A stretch of 64,000 nt of DNA from Fistularia commersonii. Its lineage: Eukaryota > Chordata > Actinopteri > Syngnathiformes > Fistulariidae. Shown here piece by piece: positions 22,986 to 51,570 of the stretch. The translations under genes and the position numbers were made by a program. The number at the start of each line of letters is the position of its first letter. Position 1 is the first letter of the stretch. The notes beneath the pieces are model-generated. The model ran no database searches. It saw nothing but the letters and a program-made list of their open reading frames with translations, and had not been told where the DNA came from. The stretch lies in NCBI GenBank assembly GCA_037954325.1, contig JBBMNZ010000027.1:2893501-2957500 (forward strand), written 5' to 3'.

Positions 22986-25261
22986 TGTTTGGAGTATGGC
23001 TTTCAAATGGTGGGGTCGTAAGTAAGTAGTCAACCGCACCGCTTCATTAAAAGTCTGATACATTTAATGCAAAACTAAATAAGCCTATTGTTCCGCTGCC
23101 TGTTACTTTTTTGTTTGCAATTTAAGCCCCCCCCCCCAGCTCAAATCACTGACCCAAACTATATTTTAGGTTCTTCATAAAATATTCAACATGTTATAAG
23201 TTTTTGTAACTATTTAAAAATGTTTGTGCATTTAGATTTTGCTGGGCACGGGAAGACAGGAAAGAACACTTAGGCCCTGACGCTGTGCCGGCCCTTCGAT
23301 TCTGGAGGAAGACTCGTCACATGCGGCACGTTGGACTGGTAAGAAGAATTGATTGCGTGTGATGTTTTCACTGACAAGATCAACCCCTGAACAACAGGCC
23401 TGCGGATCGATGCTGTCTGATAAGCCCACTAACATCTTCTTCCTCTGAGAGGGCGCTCAGAAAAATTCGAATTTAATTATCGGGGGGGGGGGGGTGAGCT
23501 CTTAAAATTTCAAGATGAGATAATTAAAGCTTTTTTTTTCCTTCAGCTTTTATCCAAAAAATAAATGCAGGATGAAGCAGCTTCGTTTAATCTCTACATC
23601 CTTCAAAAGCGAAGTTGGAGATGGTGTGATGTGAGAGGCGACCGCTGGAGTGAACCTTTTAGGCTGCTGCCAAAGCTTTTATAAAGCTCTTGGGGTTTTT
23701 CTCTCCAGATGGAAAAAAAATCGGTTCTCGGAGAGGCGTCTGCATCTGCGTCCTTGTGAAAATGTATAATTTTCTCCCAAATTAGATCCTTGTTAAATTT
23801 GTGTCTGGTGAATATTTGACCCCCCTTCCCCTCCCCCGTCGCTGTGTGCACAGACCACGTTTATTCCACTGTCCATAAGTGTTTCCCTCTGTCTTTGGAG
23901 ATGCGAGCTGTGCCGGTCTCCCGGGACTCTGCGGTGCATTAGCACACCGAGTTCTCCTTGAAAAGTGATTGCTGACAGAAATGACAGGCGACTCAGCCAT
24001 GGGGTATGATGTTTATCTCTGGACTTTCACGTATTGCCGTCAGTGATGACAACAAGTCTTAAAATGCCTAATTTTTCTTGCCGGCCTTGTTGACGTCGGA
24101 TGCAAGCGGCCAATTTGTTTTGGTCGACAACTGATGCAAATGATTTCTATGTTTCTCGTGGAGACGCTTCAGCTCCGGTGCATTCCATCTGAGTCAACAG
24201 GCAAAGGTGTGAGAGCTCTCATACCTTTTGCGTGTTTCCAGATAAGACAGTGTCACACCGCCACGAAGTGCGGCATGTTGTCGTTTTTCCATCTTATACC
24301 ATCGCGCCCGTCGGCGAGCGTTGTTAAACCTGTAGCTGAGCACCATATGTGCTGAATTTATGTGAGTGGGTGAATGAGTCAGACTAGCCAGTTTCCCTCA
24401 TCCCATCCCTGCCGGAGCTCCGGACTAAGCCGTCAACCTATTTACACACTGTGCTTGTAGTGTCATCTTATGGTCAGATTGAGAATAGCACCGCAGCTGA
24501 GCGCGGCTTGACGCGTCCTGTGGAGGCGCCGTGCAGAGGGAACTGAGGTCATGGTGAGATGATGAAAAGGCTCTCACCCAGGAGGGTGAATGTGCATTGA
24601 AACACGCCGAATACAGTCTGTTCACCCCACATGCTTCATGAATGATGAGACTTTTAAAGGCCAAAATCTGTGTTAATTCCAGCTCGCAATACCTTCTAGT
24701 GGGAGGTTTAATTACAGTCACAGCTTCTTGCTTTTTGTCAGGAAAGTAAGAGAAGGAGTTAAAGTATTCTGGCCGTCGTCTGTTGCCACAACTGCAGGAA
24801 AATATCGCCTCAATCTTAAACCTAAGCTCCCCGCTAACTGACTTGGAGGAACCTTGAACGCTATTTTCCCTTCCCTCTGATAAAGGACCGGAAACATTTA
24901 CTTATCCGTTATGCTGGTGTTGTAAAACACTCCGGGGTTTCTATGCCGCCGCTGAAAACACGGTCAAAGTTCAGCCGTCCCTCTGTCCGAGCAGCTGCAG
25001 AGAAACTGAACTCGGCTATTTAATTTTTCATGTATTCTTTTCAAATTAGCGCATTACTGTCATGGCGTACTATCCATTGTTAAATCCATTAATATTTAAG
25101 GGAAAGGAAGAACTGCTTCATCATGGATATTGACAATACTAGGGCACTAAATACAGCCACAAAGGGAAAATGTTAAAGAACAATATACTGAACCTCTAGG
25201 CCAAAGATGACTGTTGATATCTGCGAAGATAGGCCGATGGACTTTAACTAATGACAAATTG
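22986..25261. other. Intergenic, nothing recognised
   Basis: Contains a C-run (about 23127-23138) and a G-run (about 23483-23493). No gene was recognised on either strand. Confidence 0.45.
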
Positions 25262-25262
25262 G

Positions 25263-25309
<47 letters not shown>
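25262..25309. repeat. (GT)n microsatellite
   Basis: About 24 uninterrupted GT units. Confidence 0.95.
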
Positions 25310-25914
25310 GGAGCCTCACTCTGGGCTGCTTCATCACATCTTGAATAACAGACCTGGCCTGCTCCAGCTGCCTCTGCTGACACCACACAACTGTGCCTGT
25401 TTAGCTTATTCCTTGTTGGCAAATGTACCTCACCTCTAAATTTTCCCGTGGATTCCCTTCAAAGGAATAAAAAGAACTGGTATCAATTTAATCTAAAAGT
25501 GCCTCTGGCTATTGAGAGACCAATTTTCTGATGGCCATCCATGTCGGGTTTATAACACTGTCATTAGCAGGAAATAAACAAACGATACAATCGTCTAAGT
25601 TTAATTAAAAGCCATTTGTCATATCTGACAGGTCTATTACTCAGCTAAGTGTTTCTAACTCTTTCCCATCAGCTCACATCAACCCAACTGGCAGAGACTT
25701 TATTTGGGCAGATTAAAAATCACCCTCCATCAGTGTGGCGACTTTTCATCTCACTTATTCGTAAAGTATTGATAATTTCAAGTAAAATGTAAAAAAATTG
25801 GGTCCAAGACGGGGGTGAAACCTGATTTCTTGCAAAGAGAATGCATAGAAAAACTTACAAGAAAGACATATTGAGATTAGAATCCCTTTAAAAACATACC
25901 AAGACACAGAGTCC

Positions 25915-27249
25915 ATTTGAAATCTTCCTTTTATTCACAGGTTTAATGACATGAAATGGCAGCTGAAACAGAGAAATGGCAAATCGCACCTGACAGGTCA
26001 ATGGAACAAACATTAATGTCAGGAGTGGGTTGATGTTACATTGGGTTTTGTGAAGTCATAAGCCGATAAGATTCCTGATTCTCTCGGTTCAGACGTGAAA
26101 TAATTTGCTTTTCGAATTGCGATACACGAGTGAGATTATGACGCTTGAGGAAGAATCGATGCTGCAATTCAAAACCGGCCCGAACCAATACGCATACAGG
26201 AGTGCTGAGCAACCGGGACTCACTCTTAAAACAACAAAACAAAAGGCTAAGTAGCAATATCAAATATATATGTCTTTCCTGACAGAAGACCTTTCCTCTA
26301 TAGCACTGTCAGCGACCCACATTCTGAGCACCAGTTGGTCCACTGACACCTCCAAGGTCGATCAAAGGGAGAAAGTCATTTTCAGATGAAGCACAATGAC
26401 AGACAGAAATCGACTGGTCGATAGGCAGCACAGAGAGGAGCAAACTACCTGGAATAGGAAAATTACCTACGTTTCTCTGGTCACATTATAGTTAGATAAA
26501 TCTGGTTATTTTATAATTTCCAAATACTCCTGATGACAGAATTTACAAACAAAAACAGAACAACGCAGGCTGGCTGGCCAGTCCTCTCATTTGTTAGATA
26601 ATTGCAAAGGTTTTTTTAGTCGCAGTCGAGAGGTTAAAGCATACGAAGCCACCGGCCCGCGGCGTGAAGGGATTAGACTGGAGTCTTACTAAGTCACGCG
26701 GCAGTAACTTTTACTAGTCAAAGAAAAAAAATTAATTTCACTATATCAGTTGCGGATGTTTGTGAAATGGCCTGATATGATCTCCGATGTGCATATTCAT
26801 AGGTTCCTCGAATGCTTCCACTGACTGTGTGTCAAGATGCCGCAAGTTGACCCGGCATGTTTCACACAAATGCTTTTCTCTGTAGACAAGTCAGTTTTTA
26901 AATAACTGAATATTGGACAGTTCTGATTTAGAAAACCCAGAATTATCCTTTCATAAATAAGAGACAAATCTGAGTCAAATGCATACGAATGTATAAGTTA
27001 AGACAATATATATAAACATTTTGAACAACAGGCATAGTGACAATGACCTACAAAGGAACTGAAAGCAGAGTATTTAATAATGTCTCTGTCTGACTGTGTG
27101 CTGTCAATGTGCATCAGCGACAAAGACAAAAGTACGTTATAGAGCTGCTTCCCTTCATTTCTCGATGCAGTAACTGTGCGAGCAAGTTTTGGTCAAACGT
27201 TTGAAGGCCTCCAGATGACAAGAATGAGATGAAAACTGAATGTCCACGC
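25915..27249 (-). other. Probable cyb5b 3' UTR
   Basis: AT-rich, repeat-free stretch directly downstream (on the - strand) of the cyb5b stop codon. It ends just past an AATAAA signal at 25930-25935 (TTTATT on the + strand). Length is inferred. Confidence 0.5.
25930..25935 (-). terminator. Candidate poly(A) signal of cyb5b
   Basis: Reverse complement reads AATAAA about 1.3 kb after the stop codon. Confidence 0.45.
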
Positions 27250-27343
27250 TCAAGAGGACTTGTGTTCACACATGTAGAAGCGATACATGACAGCAATGAG
27301 CGTTGCAAAGATGGCAGGTATTAACCATGTGCTCCAGGAGACG
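27250..27343 (-). CDS. cyb5b: cyb5b exon 5 (membrane anchor and stop)
   Basis: Begins after ctcccag and encodes [20 protein letters not shown] and the short basic tail, with TGA at 27252-27250. Confidence 0.92.
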
Positions 27344-30300
27344 CTGGGAGTGAAAAAGAAAGAAATGGGGTAAATGAAAATACTAAACAAATGACAAACA
27401 CATCAATGACCTGTTATTTTCAATCTCGGCTCTTAATGCATCTTGAGTACCTCATTTAAAAAAAAACAAACAACTATAATAACTAATGACCTAGGTTGGT
27501 GAAATTTCACCACTGGTAGATACAGTACAAATCAACGATGTGAATGATTGTATCATAAGCTGTTCTGGTACATAAAACATGTTTGTATGTGAACCATTGT
27601 CATAAAAAAAAACTATAAGAGTAAATATTAGGCATCGGACGTTTTGCTGCATTATCACTGACCTCGACTCTCCTGAATTTGTGGCTTGTGTTTCCTGTCG
27701 TAAACAAAGCAACAGTTAGCAGCTTTCCAATGCAAATATTGATATAGAGGATTTAGATAGAAAAACAGCATACCTTTTCTGTCTCCTTCTTTCTGTCATC
27801 CTACAAAGACATTTAATCAGTTAATATTATAATATGCTGACAATTGACAAGTTTGTATTTGGAGACACTTGTATCTACTAAGTACTAACTCTACTAAATC
27901 CAAGCAAGATGTGATAAACAAGCATATGTTCAGGTCCTCAATCATCCTTCCACTGGGTACACATGAATGGAAAGGAGGATGCATTTTGTGTGCAAACCAC
28001 TGTTAATTCACATGATTTCACAAGATGTTCGGTTTAGCGATTTTGGAATTACAGTCATTTCTATTCAGCCTGTCAGTCTCAGAGGCTGCAAAATAACTGG
28101 ACATCGTAAAACAATTAGCAGTCTAAAAGGACAGTGGTCAGCTGCGTTCTGGAGCACACAGTCATTATCAAACACACTGACCCTTTCACAAGCCTCTGAT
28201 GAGGCTCTGTAGATCTTCCCACTGTGTTCAGTAACTCAAACCTGTGCTTAACGGAGTTGAGATTCGGAGAATGACTTGTTTAATGTGGGTTGATTCTGAA
28301 AATGATTTTGCAGCCCACTTTTAAGTCTTGTGTAGCACAATAACATTTACTTGTACCAGAAATGTAGCGCTTGATGCCCTCAAGTAGAGGCTGACAGATG
28401 GGCTCTAAAATTAAAATGTTTGAAAGACATTGATTAATAGTTCTATTTAAAGATTCATCATAGGAGTATAATAATCTACTGATTTATTAATAAGCATGCA
28501 AAACCAAAACTAATACATGACAGTGAGACGTAATAGCGGATCAATCTTACCATGTGGACTTCTCCAATCAGGTACTGCAGTAGCATCTCCCTGGCATCAG
28601 TGGAATGACCCACATCCTCAAAGCTCTCCGTAGCATCTGCACCTCCCTGCTCCAACAAAACCTCTTCACCTCCTGGATGCTGAAATCAAAGAACGGGATA
28701 ATGTGGTGTTTAATAACAGTGTTCAGTTACGATGAAAAGAACCACTGTGGGCCTTGACTGGTGGAATTGATAGTGCAGTTACAATATTACTTTGCAACTT
28801 TCTTCTTTTCCTTTCTGCTTTTCCCTTCAGGGGTCGCCACAGTGAATCAACCTTCTCAATCTATCCCTATTCTCTGTATCCTCCTCTCTCACACCAACTA
28901 CCTTCATATCCACTGTCACTAAGTCCACAAATCTTCTCTTTGGTCTTCCTCTAGACGTCCTGCCTGGCAGCTCCAATTCAAGCATCCGTCTACCAATATA
29001 TTCACTCTCCCTCCTCTGTACATGACCCAACCGTCTCAGTCTGGCTTCTCTGATCTTCTCTCGTAAACCTCTAACATGTGTCGTCCCTCTGATGGACTCA
29101 TTCCTGATCCATCCGATCCTACCTCATCTCTCCTAAAGAGAACCTCAGCATTTTTATCTCTGCGACCTCCACCTTTGCCCCCTGTCTTTTTGTCATTGTA
29201 ACTGTTTCTAGACCATATAGCATCTCACCACTGTCTTGTACACCTTTCCTTTCATTCTGGCTGATAGTCTTCTATCACATAGTACCCCTGATTCTCCACC
29301 CATTACAACCTGCTTGAACCTGTTTCTTTCCCTCTGTTCCCATATACTCTGTTGCTCTGGACTTGTACTTGTTAACTTTGCGACTTTAAGGTGTAAAAAT
29401 AGCCATTTTATACAGTTTCAAGATTTTTGCTTTAAAGCCACTTTTCTGCAGTGATAGTATCTGTCTGGGGAGGAAAATTATATGAGTCTCAAAAAAAATA
29501 GGGTCTCCTCAATATAATGGGCAGAGGCCTGCTGCACTTTTTTGAGAAATTTCTTTAACTTATTTTGACAGGAAAATAAATGTCACAAACATTATGACTG
29601 ATGCTGCTTCAAACATCAACATCATTGTTCTAGTCTTTCGCTTTTCTAACCTGCACTGGCACATAACTGAGGTACTACACATGACATGTATAACTACAGG
29701 TTTGGTGCAACCACTTATATCTTAAAACCTGTACCAATCAGCAGAGGCCTGTTTAACCACTCCACTGATTATTCAAGTACTTTTGCTACATTAAGTTACT
29801 TTTATGATGCTGTCAATACATTTGCAGAGCACTGGTGACCAATTTTGTCAACAAACCTCAATTCCCATTTGTATTTTCGAAACTCTTGCTTTGATTAAGA
29901 ACACTGACAAGTGCTACTTTGATTTTTGATTTCTTTTCCTGTAACAGAAATGTATGAATGCATTTTGATTAATATATTTGACCACTTTAAGATGTATTTT
30001 GTCTTTGAGGTGGACAACTGTGACTTATGTGATTGTTTAGAAAAAGCCCAAAGGATGGGGATGATGGGTTGGCTTTACTTCTACCTCTCCAGAACAGTTT
30101 CTACAAGCAGTACTTGACTGTATTGTACCAACACTGTTTTTAAAAAAGAAGCACCTAGAGAACATGCGACAAACTCAAGGCCCGTGGGTCAAATGTGGCC
30201 CGCCACATCTTTATCTGTGGCCTGCAAGAAGTCTTGAAACAAGTCAAAAGTGTGCATTGACCATAAACTACATCTCCCACAATTCATGCTGATCATGTTA

Positions 30301-32071
30301 CCCGCAGAGTGACGGCATTCTGCTATTTTCAACAAGTGGAATTGAGAAATACAAATGGTCCCTAAATGTCCAGGATGAGAACAGTTTATGCAGAAGGAAG
30401 GCTGTTTCAAGAAAGATGGGAGTAAGATGAACTTAATTGATCCCATAGGGGAAATTATTTTGTCACAGTAGCATAACAGTTTTAAGTCTCAATGAATATG
30501 AATATAAATATATATAGACAATACATAGAGACGAACAATTAGAAAAAGCAAAAGACATCCACAAATAAATAGACAACAGAGAGAACAACAAAAGCAACAA
30601 TCCCAAGGCTTACATATGTAACATTTTGGATATGAATGAGTAATAAATTCAGACTTAGTTGACACTAAGGGGTAGTTACTTGAATTTTACATAAATACTG
30701 TTACTGTTACATGTGGCCCTTTGAGGGCAACCATTAAGCTTATGTGGCCCTCGATGAAAATGAGTTTGGCTCAGATGGCCAGCACACTTTGCGTGTGTTG
30801 TCAGTTAGCATGGCTACTGCACAAACACTGAGTTGCCTGGCTTTGGAAAGAAGGAAACTTTCACCCATGTATTACAAAGCCAAGGTACAAAGCCAGGGTT
30901 GCAGGAAGTGTCGTTAGAGGTAAGAGGGATAATGTAACCTTTGTTCATTCCTTGTGAATGACCCATCTACACCAGGTTACACTTTACTATTGAAGATTTT
31001 GTGAAGACAATGTTGAAACCACATACCCTATATTCCTTCTCATGTGAAAAAGTACAAGGCTTCTGGGCTAAAACTCAAAAATGAATTAAAGACAAATTTC
31101 AATCATCACAAATGTCTTTTTCAAGAGCTGATGTATCCTTTGGTTAACTTTTAGGCAACACAAGAGATGAACTCTGTGCCAGTGTTATTTTAGGTCTGGC
31201 CAAGTTCTTCATACACAAAAACAGAATGCAAAAATGTTCCCCCGGTTTTACGTTCGTTGTATGCAATTTTGAATTATATAAAAGAAATCCTTAAAACTTA
31301 TGGAAAAACCAAAAACCATATTAAAAAAATACAGTTTTATGGCTGATATTCCTTTAGATCCACCAAGTTAAATACATATTGTATTCCCCTCGCCATTTTT
31401 TTTAATTATTCATTTTTTATTTTTATTATTATCAATTTAATTGTTTCAATTTAATAAATTAATTTTGTTTACTCTTACAGTTAATTGATTTTATACAAAA
31501 TGAATGTCCTTATGTTTCTTCATGCCTGTTAATATAATTGACATTCTATTTAGCCTTGTTTGTTTGTTCATTGTTTGTTCATGTGTTTTTGTCTGTTTAT
31601 ACTATATCTGTTCAATAAAAATTGCAAAAATTAAAAAAAATTCAAAAACGTGTTCATTCCGGGTGGAAGTGGAAGTCCCGCCGTGGCTGCGTGGAAATGG
31701 CGTGAACCCGGGCGTGGAAAAAAAATGAATGGGACACGGACGCCGGGTTACACGTCAACGCGTGACTGCGACCCCTATCCCCACCTTGGGTGAGTCCAGG
31801 AAGTAGAGAGAGACGGATTAAGGAGCCGTACGCTGATCTATCTACTTTTAGCGTCAATAGTATGTCTTACCTCTTCGAGGAAACTTGTGATGTCATAAAC
31901 TTTATCGTGGATGATGAGCCAAGTGTCACAGCTCATGTTATGTTCTTTTATCTCTTCTAATCTGTAATATTTTACGCCGTCCCCGGCTGTTTCGCAGTTC
32001 TCCTCGGCATTGGCGTCAGTCGGAGACTTGCCGTCAGTGGTAATTAGGTTGTCGTTAATTTCTTCACCCAT
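27250..32071 (-). CDS. cyb5b: Cytochrome b5 type B (outer mitochondrial membrane form)
   Basis: Five - strand coding exons: 32071-31871, 28679-28551, 27800-27774, 27694-27663 and 27343-27250. All have GT-AG junctions and join to 160 aa (human CYB5B is about 150). The heme-binding fold runs from [12 protein letters not shown] (33-44) through HPGGEE (68-73) to [13 protein letters not shown] (87-99). Axial heme ligands are H68 and H92, spaced 24 residues as in the family. A tail anchor [19 protein letters not shown] (about 136-154) is followed by a basic CEHKSS end. The LLEQ and KSS-ending features fit CYB5B better than the ER form CYB5A. It should carry electrons to membrane oxidases and reductases from a C-tail-anchored position. 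The acidic N-terminal extension (1-32) is poorly conserved, as expected. It is divergently transcribed from dhx38. Confidence 0.93.
27663..27694 (-). CDS. cyb5b: cyb5b small exon 4 (32 nt)
   Basis: Encodes [10 protein letters not shown] plus two bases, between cgacag and gtcagt. The split codon AG|C with exon 5 gives Ser. Confidence 0.8.
27774..27800 (-). CDS. cyb5b: cyb5b microexon 3 (27 nt)
   Basis: Nine codons, DDRKKETEK, between ttgtag and gtatgc. Phase 0 at both ends, so skipping it would keep the frame. It encodes a charged part of the linker between the heme domain and the membrane anchor. Confidence 0.75.
28551..28679 (-). CDS. cyb5b: cyb5b coding exon 2 (heme-binding core)
   Basis: 43 codons in phase 0, starting at the diagnostic HPGG and ending IGEVHM. 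It carries both axial histidines. The acceptor reads tttcag and the donor gtaaga. Confidence 0.95.
28798..29345 (-). mobile_element. RTE-like LINE 3' fragment in cyb5b intron 1
   Basis: On the - strand it encodes a decayed RT C-terminal end: [31 protein letters not shown] and LIHCGDP at about 28830. Its 3' end ('tcaggggtcgccacagtgaa') matches the copies at 7590 and 15618. It is in sense orientation relative to cyb5b. Confidence 0.8.
30165..30775. mobile_element. hAT-like non-autonomous element, interrupted
   Basis: The left edge 'acaaactcaaggcccgtggg' with 'aaatgtggcccgcc' is echoed in inverted form at the right ('atgtggccctcgatgaaaat' then 'gagtttgg'). GGCCC subterminal repeats like these are typical of non-autonomous hAT elements. 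The middle (about 30425-30600) contains a SINE-like 'gatcccataggggaaatt' insertion. Target-site duplications were not resolved. Confidence 0.45.
31871..32071 (-). CDS. cyb5b: cyb5b coding exon 1
   Basis: 67 codons from the ATG at 32071-32069 to GAG|gtaaga. Encodes the acidic leader and the first half of the heme domain, ending ITSFLEE. Confidence 0.93.
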
Positions 32072-32317
32072 TGTTATCCAGGTGCAAATATGCTGGACGC
32101 TAAATGGACACAGCAGCTACCCAAAGTTAGCTTACGTTAGCGGCTAAGGTTAGCTTCACTCCAACTAACTGCGAGCTGGAAAGCTAAACCCGGTGAGCAC
32201 ACCGTGAGTAACGTCGGTAGTTCGTCGGGTTAAACTACATAAACACTCGAATGCGAAACGTTACGAAATGTGGAGAAAAGCCGACCCCCCGGCACATCAG
32301 CAGACACGGCAGGAAGA

Positions 32318-32401
32318 CCAATGACATACACGTTAGTCCACCGAGGTGCGTAACGAGGACGCATAGCCAATGAGATGGGGACGTACGAAGAGCGGACCAA
32401 T
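32318..32401 (-). promoter_or_regulatory. Three CCAAT boxes upstream of cyb5b
   Basis: CCAAT pentamers at 32318-32322, 32367-32371 and 32397-32401 lie 250-330 bp upstream of the cyb5b start codon, in a CpG-containing stretch. They are potential NF-Y sites for the cyb5b promoter. Clustered CCAAT boxes are typical of housekeeping promoters; binding is inferred. Confidence 0.4.
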
Positions 32402-32871
32402 CGGAATTGACCACTTGATGATCACAAGACTGACTCTGTCAACGGGTGTCAGTACTGCGCTAAAACTGCGCAGTTTTGCGTATTCGAATGTCCAAGTTTC
32501 TTTTCAGGTAAAAAAATATGAAATTCAATTTTAGGAATTTGCTGAAGTATTGCGAAACACTAACACAAATTTTGAATCTAACAAATTTGCATAACAACTG
32601 ATGCAGGGGGCATATGCTAAGTGAATTCAAATGTATTTGTGCCCCAGCTCCCATATCACAGTCCGCTCGAAGAATATTCCCTGATTTGAGATGAGAAAGG
32701 AACAGAGATTTAGTAACTACAGTAACCATGTAGTTTACTGAAGAGGGGGCAAAATGCTGAGTAGTGAGGCATTCATTTTATATACACATACTAACGTCAG
32801 AGAGAAGCAGTGCATATGTCCAACTGCTGCATAAGATAAGAGTTACTGTCGCACGTATCGTGTGTACCGAT

Positions 32872-32872
<1 letters not shown>

Positions 32873-32935
<63 letters not shown>
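32873..32935. repeat. (GT)n microsatellite
   Basis: About 31 GT units without interruption. Confidence 0.95.
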
Positions 32936-32936
<1 letters not shown>

Positions 32937-33786
32937 GAGTGTGAAAGAGATAAGTACTAAAATAATGACAGGATACTATATGTACTCTAATGGATCTGAC
33001 ATTGCTCATAAAATTAATGCGCATTTCCAATTCCACCTTTAATGGTCATGATGATGACAGTGATTTTTCATTGACTAGTAATTGTAATTATTTGTATTGA
33101 AGTGTCATATATGATTTGCATTAAACATTGATGGCTCTTATTAATACTGTTTGTTTCTGTGGTAACTTGCACCATAAGTTGACCAAATAAGACAAACGCA
33201 AATCCAGAACTTTCACTGCTCTCCATAATTGCAATGATATTTTTTTGTCTATAAGTGTATTTTGGTGGATGCATTGACAAATTGCCCCCAAAGGATTAAA
33301 GGGCACCTTGACCCTTGAACACACTGAGTTACGCTTGGCCAAGTCTCTTGTGAAATTTAAACCTTCTCTGTTGGACTTCCTCATCTAAATACCTCTGTCC
33401 ATTGTACTAAAGTCCAAATGGAATTTACCATAATGTCACCCTCCATGGGACCTCAAGACAGACTGATAAACATATATCCTTGAGAAAATATATAACATAC
33501 TGCTATAAAATCCCCTTTTCTATGTTAATACCAAGGTTCACAAAACGATAGTGGAGTGGGTGTTCAAGGATTTACAGATTAACTGATCAAAGTCTTTGGA
33601 TCTCATGACTTACCAAATATGGACTGTACATGATGAGCTTGCATTTCAGGTTTTATCCTAATTAGATCCAAAAACTTGCAAATAACAGCACATTATTTTT
33701 GAGAGTTTGGCTATTTAAGTAAGCATAATTATAAACTCTATTCAGATGTAACCAATATATGTATGAGTAATGAACTGTATGCACTG

Positions 33787-33897
33787 TTTTTAATTGAAGA
33801 CACATAGAGCAGCAAAGAGGTTAGAGAGATGACCACCATGAGCATAACATTTAGATGATTTAGAAATAGAAAGAGTTGAAAAGCACCTGTGGTATAA
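33787..33897 (+). repeat. Unclassified 110-bp repeat, copy 1
   Basis: Nearly the same as 37807-37914 ('tttttaattgaagacacata', 'gaccaccatgagcataac', 'gaaaagcacctgtggtat'). Direct orientation, about 4 kb apart. Confidence 0.7.
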
Positions 33898-34327
33898 ATG
33901 TGTGTGCCTATTCACAGTATGTTTGATTAAAAAAAAATATAAAATCATAAAGAGTCAACACCAGAGGGTCATAGCGGAGACATAATCTGTAGAATAGGGT
34001 TTTTTTTAAAGCTTTTCAATTTTTTAATAAATACATTTATTTTTAAATTTGAGTGTTGGCCAGAAGAGTGATTTAAGAGAATAAATGTTTTTTAAAGAAT
34101 TCTAGGTTTTGGAAAAAATAGATTATTTTTAACTTTTGAATGTTGGCTAGAAGAAAGATTCATTATTTCAGTCATCCCAAAAAGAAAGGAAAGATAACCT
34201 AGAATCACGACTATATGATTTTGGCAAATAAGTCATGTAAGTTAATGGAATAGCTTTGAATTGTTTTTGCAGAAGTGTTTGGAGAATTTATTATCATCAT
34301 TAGTAGTAGTAGTAATAGTAGTGGTAG

Positions 34328-34535
34328 CCATCCATCCATCCATCCATCCATCCATCCATCCATCCATCCATCCATCCATCCATCCATCCATCGTCTGCTG
34401 CTTATCCTATTATTATTATTATTATTATTTGTAGTAGTAGTAGTAGCATCCATCCATCCATCCATCCATCCATCCATCCATCCATCCATCCATCCATCCA
34501 TCTATCCATCCATCCATCCATCCATCCATCCATCT
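34328..34535. repeat. Compound CATC/ATT/GTA microsatellite, duplicated
   Basis: Two long CATC tracts (34328-34391 and 34447-34534) are each preceded by GTA triplets. Each is followed by a TCTGCTG(C/T)...ATCCTA junction and ATT triplets. The repeated order shows that the whole compound unit of about 120 bp was duplicated. Confidence 0.9.
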
Positions 34536-34841
34536 TCTGCTGTGCATCCTACTATTATTATTACTATTAATATAATTATGATTATAATTATAATTATAAT
34601 TAAACGTATAATTATCATTATTATCATTATTATCCTAAGTGGAGTAAGGTTCTAGTTGGTGTTATTTAATATGATTACCCTACATTAAATAAAACTAGAT
34701 AACATCACAATTGTCACTCCGCTGTTCGTTTTCTTGATTGTGAAAATAAAACGCCTAACCTGTTTTGGTACACTGCGGACACCATACTTGCAATTCAGCG
34801 GTTTCACCTCTACGACAATTCGCATCGACGCACGGCGCTGG

Positions 34842-34876
34842 TGACGTCAACCCAAAAGGTCCTTCTGGTTACGTCA
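34842..34876 (+). promoter_or_regulatory. Paired CRE-like elements, probable dhx38 promoter
   Basis: A palindromic TGACGTCA at 34842-34849 and a TTACGTCA at 34869-34876 lie about 650 bp upstream of the dhx38 start codon. They precede a likely non-coding first exon that could end at 35107 (CCAAG|gtagat). Such sites bind CREB/ATF factors. The assignment to dhx38 is positional. Confidence 0.4.
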
Positions 34877-35499
34877 TTGTCAACAGGATCCTGGGATAGC
34901 AATGGCTGCTCCCTTGTCTGTAAATAAATGCGTTGACTTTACGCGAGCTGCGGTTTAAACTTTAAACAGTGTATCGAGGACGTATTAACTCCATAAGAGA
35001 GTTTCTACACTTAAAGGCTTAAAGAAAAAAGAAGATACGGAGCTTTTTGTTGCCCGGCCCTTTCGAGACTGCACTGTTAGCTCTTGAACTAGCTAGCAGC
35101 CGCCAAGGTAGATCTCCCTTCTTAATGTTTTCACATACAGATTCAGACTCCCCACCCACGACTTTTTATACGTTTGCCTTGTCGCAAGGCTCTAGCGGTT
35201 TATGTAACATTGTGCAAGACTCTTATTACAAACCCGTAATATCAGAAGTCTCCGTTACGATGTGTTCATAATAGGAAGGCCTGCTTGGGCGTCCTTTTTT
35301 TGAAAATCAATTAAAAAAAAATCAATGTATCTGAGTGCTAGACTGTAAACCCGGAACTGAAATGAACCGCCAAAATGCACTGAAGTGTCAGGTGTCCAAC
35401 CTTTACTCAATAGAGGTTGTGCAGATTATTTTGTCATACCATGTTATTGCGAAATTATATTTTGTCTAATAACACGCATTTTCCCCCTGCAAACAGATA

Positions 35500-51570
<16,071 letters not shown>

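Larger units (their letters stand above)
32402..34327. other. Intergenic spacer between cyb5b and dhx38
   Basis: AT-rich and without a gene. It includes a long GT microsatellite (32873-32935) and one copy of a 110-bp duplicated segment (33787-33897). Confidence 0.6.

Noticed and set aside
27250..32071. Assignment as CYB5A (ER form)
   Set aside because: LLEQ after HPGGEE, the MLLQYLIG segment and the KSS-terminated anchor fit CYB5B better; without a phylogeny CYB5A is not fully excluded.
34211..34655. Repetitive frames (Trp-Met-Asp-Gly and His-Pro-Ser-Ile)
   Set aside because: Translations of the CATC microsatellite.
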